A stretch of DNA of 64,000 nucleotides, from assembly GCA_019321725.1 (NCBI GenBank), contig CM033107.1, forward strand, positions 17,661,445-17,725,444, read 5' to 3'. A model generated the notes under the pieces. That model made no database searches and had not been told where the DNA came from. It saw only the letters and a list, made by a program, of their open reading frames with translations. The position numbers were made by a program, and so were the translations under genes. Source of the DNA: Paulownia fortunei. Taxonomy: Eukaryota; Streptophyta; Magnoliopsida; Lamiales; Paulowniaceae. Below, one piece after another: positions 57,535 to 64,000 of the stretch (positions within the stretch are counted from its first letter, which is position 1; each line of letters opens with the position of its first letter).

Positions 57535-57827
57535 GGGGCTTTTGAATGGCATTCAACATAATAAAAACCCTTAAAAGGGGAAAAAGTTTTGTTGTTATCT
57601 TTCTTTAGGCTAAGTTTTCTAATAGTAATGTAAGTTTCTAGTAGTAATAGAAATGTATTCTCTAGTTTCTCTTCTATTTTTAGTTTTTTCTACTTTCATT
57701 ATGTCGTACCAAATTTCATTTCAGCTGAGGAGAAAGAGTGAAGCTCTTGATGGAAGAAGATGAATGGTTATAAAAGTACATAATGTTCAGGTGTGTTGTT
57801 TTATTTTTCTATTTTTTGATTTAAACC

Positions 57828-58178
57828 CTCCTTGTTTAGTGGAGATTCTTGATTTATGTATCACCAATGGCATAACAAATACTTGGGTGCATTTAGCTTA
57901 TTGTATGGTTCTACCCCACCGACTGCTAATGTGAAACCTTAATTTATAGTAGACAAAGGTATGCATAAATATTTGATCCCATAAATAAATATTGACATTA
58001 AAACCTTTCTTGTTTTGTGATGATTTTTGATTTATGTATCTTCAATGGCATAATAAATAATTGGGTTCATTTAGCTTATTGTACGATTCTATCCCAACGA
58101 CTGCTAATGTGAAACTATGATTTGTTGTAGAAAAAGGTGCGCATAAATACTTAATCCTATAAACAAGTATAGTGTTAA
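57828..58178 (+). repeat. 178-bp tandem duplication inside the LTR
   Basis: gatttatgtatc-ccaatggcata, tgggt-catttagcttattgta, cccac/caacgactgctaatgtga and aggt-gcataaata occur in both units, offset by 178 bases. The minus-strand LTR has only one such unit, so the duplication is private to this copy or its sublineage. Confidence 0.88.
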
Positions 58179-58542
58179 GATATAATTTGCAAACAGTAAA
58201 ATAATATTATGATTACCTTAATGCATGAACTATTTGATAACATCTTTTCATTGGAACCTTCATTATATATGGATTCTAATTGTTGCATTTAAAAGACGTA
58301 AAAAAAACTATTCTTCTATCCAAAACTCAAAAGTGGATTCCTAATCCTCAATATTTTTATTATTTTGATTTCTCTTAGTTATAATATATATTTTTTATAT
58401 TCTAAACCACATTCAGCCCATTTTTTAAGAAATATAAACTCGAAAACTTTAAACAACTTTCATGTGGATCGATCTCGAATTCTCAAGAAATTTATTAATT
58501 GACACAAATTGCACTTGGATTTGCAATCTTAAAGTTGTAGCA

Positions 58543-59103
58543 TACCCATATAACAAATGGGGAAAAATAAAGTAAATCGATACACCATTGCACAAATTCA
58601 CCACTCAGATATTATTCATAGTTTAAATGCCCAAAGCATGTTTAATCACTGAAGAAATCCCCACAAAAAATATCATAGGAAGCAAAATCTCACATAATCA
58701 ATTTCTTAAAAAAAATTGCAAATAAGTAGCAGAAACGTCACATGTGAAGGAGCACAAGTAGATCGATAAACCAGGAATGAAGGTCATAACAAAATCAATC
58801 CAACAAGCCAGAACACAAAAGAACCCAACAATGCAAAAATGCCATAGCTGAAGGATGCTACCTTGTATATCTTCTTCATCGATGATGGGACGGAGTTTTC
58901 CTACTGAAGAAATAGGAAGAAGAGAAGTAGAGGATGCCAGATCGGTGTCCGTCGCAGAGAATTTGTGGTGAGAGGTATGTTGTTTATGTGTGGTTTGCAT
59001 ACATGGTGCAATTTTAATAGGGGGAAACGCAAATCCATGGCATACAAGACAAAAAGATGTGTAAGAAAGCAAGTTAAATATTGTATCAACAAATGAGAAG
59101 ATG
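58543..59103 (-). other. Gene-like segment of unknown identity (possible 5' exon fragment)
   Basis: Unlike its surroundings, the minus strand has a CT-rich leader-like run (ctctacttctcttcttccta). A 124-codon open frame (58698-59072) includes TSLLPISSVGKLRPIIDEED. At about 58866, gatatacaag is followed by gtagcatcc and T-rich sequence that could be an intron start. It looks like the first exon or 5' untranslated part of a gene, stranded between two retrotransposons. The downstream side is cut by the LTR at 58542. I do not recognise the protein, and chance remains possible. Confidence 0.25.
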
Positions 59104-59490
59104 GGTGATAGGCCTAGCCCAAATAAATTAGTTTAAATAATATAGATCAAAAGAGTGGGCCAAGAAGTTAGAGACCAAAAGAAAAATTCTCTAATGGGCC
59201 AGAAACTCGATAGCCCATGAAGATTTCATTTTTCACTATAAATACCATCTTATTTTATAATTGAAAGGTACATAATCGATTAAGCCTTAAGCATTCTCTA
59301 GTTTTTAATTTAATTCCCATATTCAACTTACTGACTTGAGCATCGGAGGGTATTTGCTGAATAATCCCCGACACCCATAACACTAGTTCGTGATGTAGGT
59401 AGCAATCCTCCAAGTTCATGACTGATCAGCTCTCCAACCATACAGCTATCTAGCTTGTCAATTCCATTAGAATAAGGTGAAATTCATTAA
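59104..59490 (+). repeat. Tat-type gypsy LTR end / leader
   Basis: Contains a TATA-like tataaata at 59237-59244. About 100 bases later comes gacttgagcatcggagggta with ccccgacaccc, a signature of the R/U5 region of plant Tat-lineage elements. A primer-site-like tggcattgtctatggga (59495-59511) follows. The left boundary is a guess (tgataggcctag near 59109 could be the start). No second LTR is visible before the gap. Confidence 0.65.
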
Positions 59491-59494
59491 ATTT

Positions 59495-59511
59495 TGGCAT
59501 TGTCTATGGGA
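59495..59511 (+). other. Primer-binding-site-like sequence of the Tat element
   Basis: tggcattgtctatggga resembles the tggcgccgtctgtgggga form found after Tat-type LTRs. The changes are mostly C-to-T and G-to-A. Confidence 0.6.
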
Positions 59512-59532
59512 AAGCTACCTAATCATTAAGAA

Positions 59533-60092
59533 ATGCAAACCAGATCCAGATTAGGTCGAGAGGCTGGCATCCAAGGAAGTGATCCCCCAGTAGGAAGAGT
59601 CTTAGAACAAGCAGTTGACCCTTTAACTCGAAATGTCCAGAACAATGGTAGTGCTCGACGACCGCCCATTGACAATCCCATAAACCCACCCCACCACTTC
59701 AGGATGAACTAAGAGTCCACCTTACTAAAGAGGTTCTACGAAAGATGATTGAAGAAGCGAGGGCTAAGGTCGCTGCTGAAGTTGTCGCTCTATTTGTTGT
59801 AGCCCATCATAGAAAGTGCTCCCTAAAAACCACCCAAGGGAGTCTCACTTTTTCTTCTACTCCGAACCGAGACGGGTTGGGGCCTGCAACTCTACCTCAT
59901 AACAAAGCATAAAAGAAAATGAGCAGTCGTATTTCTCGATTAGAGGATAAGGTCAAGCGACGAAACGATACCAAGGTGATGTACACTATGCTGTAAACTC
60001 CACTAGCAGGGTCACACATTTATAGCGATCAACTAACTTATCTACCTGGAACACATACTTGGGTGGAGAATGCTGCCCCGCTAGCGATTCTC
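59533..60092 (+). pseudogene. Tat-type gypsy gag N-terminus, cut by the gap
   Basis: ATG 59533 opens MQTRSRLGREAGIQGSDPPV with GRVLEQAVDPLTRNVQNN, closing at TAA 59710-59712. The true continuation is in another frame from about 59698: LQDELRVHLTKEVLRKMIEE, ARAKVAAEVVALFV, to a TAA near 59911. Short later frames run into the N gap. Basic, proline-rich and helical character at this position after the primer site fits Tat gag. The rest lies in or beyond the gap. The minus-strand gag-protease at 5603-6976 is from a related lineage. Confidence 0.7.
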
Positions 60093-60192
60093 NNNNNNNN
60101 NNNNNNNNNNNNNNNNNNNNNNNNNNNNNNNNNNNNNNNNNNNNNNNNNNNNNNNNNNNNNNNNNNNNNNNNNNNNNNNNNNNNNNNNNNNN
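60093..60192. other. Assembly gap of exactly 100 N
   Basis: One hundred consecutive undetermined bases, the conventional length for a gap of unknown size between contigs. Order and distance of the flanks are therefore not proven by sequence. Confidence 0.99.
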
Positions 60193-60399
60193 AGTTGGAT
60201 TGTTTTAGAATTCTTAATTTATTTGTTGATGGATTTAGATTGATTATAAAATGTTCATAATTATTTAGAGGTATAGATGCTCTATATCAATGTTTAATGC
60301 TGGATCACATTAAAAATATTAAATTAACCATGTAGGCTTTTGGGATGTTCCTAAGAGCCTACAACGATTGTCATGGTCCCGAGGGTTCGGGATGTGACA
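60193..60399 (+). repeat. Gypsy element 3 LTR tail (second copy)
   Basis: Equivalent of 49418-49624, ending cgggatgtgaca. Truncated at the left by the gap. Confidence 0.92.
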
Positions 60400-61625
60400 A
60401 TTTGCTTATACATCAAGTAGAGCATTTTTAAATGGCGATCTAGATGAAAAAAATTAAGTGGAGAAATTAGAAGGTTTCAAAGTAAAAAGAGAAAAACACA
60501 AAAGGGTGTAAACTTGTCAAATCATTTTATAGTTTGAAGCAAGCCCTTAACCAGTGACACAAAAAGTTTGACAGTATCATGATAAGAAATGGGGTCACCA
60601 TAAATGAGTGATAAATGTGTCTACTTCAAGAAATTTGGAAAATCACATATACTTGTATATTTTTATGTAGATGACATGCTCGTATTAAGAACCAATATGG
60701 AAGTCATCAATAAGACAAAGAAAATGCTCAATAGTAATTTTGATATGAAAAATATGGGTGAAGTGAATGTGATCTTGGTAATGAAGATCTTCATAACACC
60801 TAATGAAATATCATTATCTCAAGTACATTATGATCAAGTGGTTGAGAGGTTTAAGTCCTATGGTATTAAGAAGACAAATAATCTATTTCTTCCACATGTT
60901 ATTCTACACAATAATACTGAAAATAAAAAACAACAATTAGAATATTCTTAATTCATTTGAAGTCTATTGTACTTAATAAATTGTACATGACCGGACATAG
61001 CTTACGCTATAAGTAAGGTAAGTAGATATAAAGTAATCGAAGTAATGAACATTGGAATGCATTACTTAAGAGTGTTGAGATACTTGAAGAGAACCAAAGA
61101 ATATGCATTACACTATAGCAAATATCCTCTAGTTAAAGATTATAATGATGCGAATTATATTTCTGACACCAATGAATCCAAGTTAATTATTGATTATGTA
61201 TTTACTCCTTGTGGTGGTGCTATATTGTTGAAATCTTCTAAAAAAATATGTACAGACTATCGAATCTGGTTTTATATCTTTATAAAACTGTATAAGAAGT
61301 AGAATGGTTAATATATTTCATAGAAGATGTTCCAATATCAAAAATTAGTGTAAGCAATATGCATTCATTGCAATAGCCAAGTTGTTATAGCTAGAGCACA
61401 AAATTTTATATATCTTAGAGTTATGCCCAACTTAGAAGCCATAAATGCAACTTGAAACTCAACCATACATAACATTAAAGTAGCAAAATGTACCAACATA
61501 CTTAGATAAAAAAATAAAAATCCCTATTATAGATAATAAAAAAATGTAGTTTCCCATATGAAAAATGAAGAGAAGGAACAAATTCATCATCATTAGTCAT
61601 ACATCATAAGCAAGTAGAGAGACGG
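60400..61625 (+). pseudogene. Copia element 3 RT and RNase H remnant (second copy)
   Basis: The two main open segments (60604-60951 with the YVDD box, and 61045-61302) translate identically to 49829-50176 and 50270-50527. All disabling stops and shifts are shared, so the copies separated after the element died. See the first copy for motif order. Confidence 0.92.
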
Positions 61626-61685
61626 GGTGAGAGCAATAGTAGTGAATGAGGGGTGAGGGGCAATTAGTTGCCAATGATGTGCCTG

Positions 61686-63767
61686 TGTTAAAATAGTGTA
61701 TGACATACCAATTTTTAGTTGCTTCTATACTCTTATAACAAACAGTCTATACAAAGTATATTAATAAAATAATACTTTTTTATTTTTAATTGAACTTACA
61801 TAAATAAATAAAGTCCCCGACCATACTAACCTACGCCACTGGTCGTGCATATGATGGCGATCATGAAATATATGACTTTGTGGTTGTGGTTTAAATTAGT
61901 TCTGAGGGTTCATCGAGACAGGACATTGATTAGTCCATCAAGACTTATGCACATGACGCATGCTTGAAAGGAGGATGTCTTGCTCTATAGATATCGACGT
62001 AGGGACACTAGTGCATGTAGGTGAGTGCTTGTTAGAAAACAAACACAGCGAATAGGCCTATTGGAAATTCTCAATTGAAAATGTTGTTTGTCAAATGAGA
62101 ACTTTCTATTTAGATAGTGGAAGAATTAGTCCTTAGACTTGAAGCATTATGGTAAACTTATGCATGACATGTTGTACTTTGATGTATTTTTCGGTTGCTT
62201 GACAATCACAAGGAAAATATGGTGGGTGTAACATCTTTACATATGGATATATCTTAAGTGGTCAATAAAAAATCCGTCACCTATCTGAAATATATAAATC
62301 TCCTATGTTTTCATTATCCTTGACTCCAAAAACCTTAGCCAAGTTAGGATAAATATTAGATGAGGGTTTTCTACTAATTTATCAAAGATTAAATGAGTCT
62401 TGAAATTAGATGGTAGTTATTAAGTCAAATAGGGTTTTGACCAATAACCCATGTCTTAGACTTAATAGGAAGATCAGGAGATGAAAGAACAGTACTTCCA
62501 TGGTATTCATAATCGGAATTAGTTTGTTGTTAATTCACTTAAAACTAAATAGTCATGATACCCTGCTAAGTGTTTTCCATTACTTGTGAGGTTCTTGGAA
62601 TTAAAGTTAACTCCAAGATAATTAATTTAGTGGATAATTGATATTCACTTAAGTTGCAAGAGTTACAAGCCCACTGTTAGCTTAATTGTGAACCTAATGG
62701 GGTCACACAAAAATTGGAAAAGTCTACTTATAATCTCGAAGGTAATTCAAGGAATTGAATTCAATTAATTAATTGAGATTAATAAATTAGGACTAAAATA
62801 AATTTAAGAAACTAAATTAATTTGTCTAATTAAATAATAAGATTATTTAATTGGACCTAATAAGATCAAGAGTTCATGTGGAGTGAATTAATTAATTAAT
62901 TTGAATAATTAATTAAGAAAGACATAAATAATTTAAGAAGTTAAATAAATTTATTCAATTAAATAAAATTATTATTTAATTAGCCTAATTGATTGGATCA
63001 ATTAAGTGATTGAATCAATTAAAAAGTTGGGCTTGTTTAATTAATGGGATCAACTAAATGAACTTGATTAAATTAATTAAGTCCAAGTCTAATGTTAGTG
63101 GGCCATTAAGAGAGGCCCTTAATGGCCTACTAAGAGTCTTGGTGAGCAAGTCAAACACTCTTAGTCTCTGATGGAAAGGGATGAGATAAGAAAGGAATGA
63201 GATTGAAACCTAATGGGATTAGGGTTGAACAAGCTTTTATATAAATACACAAGCAAAGGGGCTGATTTTTTATTGTTACAAGAGCAAAATTTTGGCCTTC
63301 TTAGTGCACACAAAAATCGCCCCTTCCTCTCTTTTAATCACCCCCTTATTCCATCAAAAAGATTTCATATTTTTTATTTAAATTTAATTCTTCTAATCAC
63401 AAGTTGATTTAAGAATTAATACTGCACTCCCAAAAATTAGATTAGAAATAAGAAATTCAATCTAGCAAGGATTCGAAGTTCGTGAGTTTTCTCGAAGTGT
63501 GGATACTCGTAGAAGGGTTACACTTGGAGTCTTAGTAGATCTGTTTCTGAGTCAGGGCTAACTATTCAAATCATTTCAAACCTCACCATCAACAGGAGTG
63601 CACTCTCAAGTATAATCGTGAAACTTTCATTTTATGTTTAAAGCGAGTAATCATAAATACAAACCGATTAATCGTATCCATTTTGGGATTACATGATTTA
63701 TTTAATTATTCATGTTTAAATTTTTAAAATTTTCACTGCATATCATCTTAGGACATACAAACTCAAC
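61686..63767 (+). repeat. Copia element 3 LTR (second copy)
   Basis: Equivalent of 50911-52992 with about nine substitutions and no indels. Among them are a C/T at about 62367 and an A/C at about 63737. Confidence 0.92.
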
Positions 63768-64000
63768 GGTCCATCTCTCCTCATCATCCATCAAAAAGAA
63801 AATATGTGAAACATTTGTAGCTCATGAGGTGGTCGTGTGCACGGAAGAAATAGTGGTCTTGTCCATGGAAAATAGGTCTATGTTATGCCCCTATTTTATA
63901 GAGAGCTTCCATTCATTAGTGTACGGGTTAAGTTAGAGCCAAGTCGTGTAGTCTTTGTTGAATTAACAATAAGGTATGACTCTAGGGTTGTCTCTCTTCG
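63768..64000. other. Junction segment (second copy, cut by window end)
   Basis: Equivalent of 52993-53225. No recognisable content. It continues past the window. Confidence 0.8.

Larger units (their letters stand above)
56798..58542 (+). repeat. 3' LTR of the plus-strand Athila/Tat-type element
   Basis: About 1.75 kb from TGATAAGTACATATT to ...cttaaagttgtagca. It aligns with 3955-5565 reversed. It is longer because a segment of about 178 bp is tandemly duplicated (gatttatgta at 57851 and again at 58029). A TATA-like tataaata lies at 57527-57534. The following bases taccc would be the target duplication, but the left partner is lost. Confidence 0.9.
60193..64000 (+). repeat. Near-identical copy of 49418-53225
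   Basis: Every position maps to the earlier sequence with a constant offset of 10775 and no indel over 3808 bases. I count about nine single-base differences, all in the right-hand 1.65 kb (from the partner of about 51592 onward), mostly transitions. The copy starts at the first base after the gap, inside the gypsy element 3 LTR, and is still matching at the window end. It contains the gypsy LTR tail (to 60399), copia element 3 RT and RNase H, its LTR (61686-63767) and the start of the junction segment. Confidence 0.97.

Noticed and set aside
60063..60260. Open frame crossing the N gap
   Set aside because: Half its codons are undetermined gap bases, and the flanks are from different contigs and different elements.
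1..64000. tRNA or rRNA genes, bacterial-type operons, defence systems or biosynthetic clusters
   Set aside because: Looked for on both strands; no cloverleaf-like sequence, rRNA text or coherent gene cluster seen. All protein similarity is to LTR retrotransposons.

Overview
The window is plant nuclear DNA, very probably repeat-rich intergenic or pericentromeric heterochromatin. The base composition is strongly AT-rich. Every recognisable protein segment belongs to a plant LTR retrotransposon lineage, and nearly all are broken by stops and frameshifts. I see no intact host gene, tRNA, rRNA or CRISPR array. The species cannot be named from the sequence alone.

Layout, left to right. (1) 1-5565: minus-strand Ty3/gypsy element of Athila/Tat type, with a 5' LTR at 3955-5565, a tRNA-Asp-type primer site, gag, protease and RT, and a truncated 3' side. 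(2) 5566-6976: minus-strand gag-protease remnant of a second Tat-type gypsy element. It stops where (3) a plus-strand Ty1/copia element begins (6977 to about 14990). (4) About 15000-19165: AT-rich DNA without recognisable genes. (5) 19166-28734: plus-strand chromovirus-like (Tekay/Del-like) gypsy element with roughly 3 kb LTRs and a perfect 5-bp target duplication; gag and protease are not recognisable. (6) 28735-31984: unclassified DNA with a 400-bp Tourist-like MITE, a 118-bp direct repeat pair and a possible tiny two-exon gene. (7) 31985 to about 36880: a second, TNT1/Tork-like copia element with repeats in its leader. (8) 36950-37427: solo LTR fragment. (9) 37593-39190: Mutator-like element with about 265-bp inverted ends, and a truncated relative at 39655-39865. 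(10) 39868-43610: second Tekay-like fragment. (11) 43611-49624: another chromovirus-type gypsy element with an internal deletion. (12) 49625-52992: third copia remnant with its 3' LTR. (13) 53281-58542: plus-strand integrase-to-LTR part of an Athila/Tat-type element of the same family as (1). (14) 58543-59103: short sequence with gene-like features. (15) 59104-60092: LTR-like region and gag start of a Tat element, cut by a 100-N gap. (16) 60193-64000: near-exact repeat of 49418-53225.

These elements do not act together. They form a nested palimpsest of dead or non-autonomous copies. The points most worth checking are the post-gap duplication (probable haplotig or assembly artefact versus real duplication), the two inverted-repeat DNA elements, the rearranged LTR junctions at 177/178 and 43610/43611, and the possible gene fragments near 29.2-29.6 kb and 58.7-59.1 kb. 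I found no convincing new biological system.
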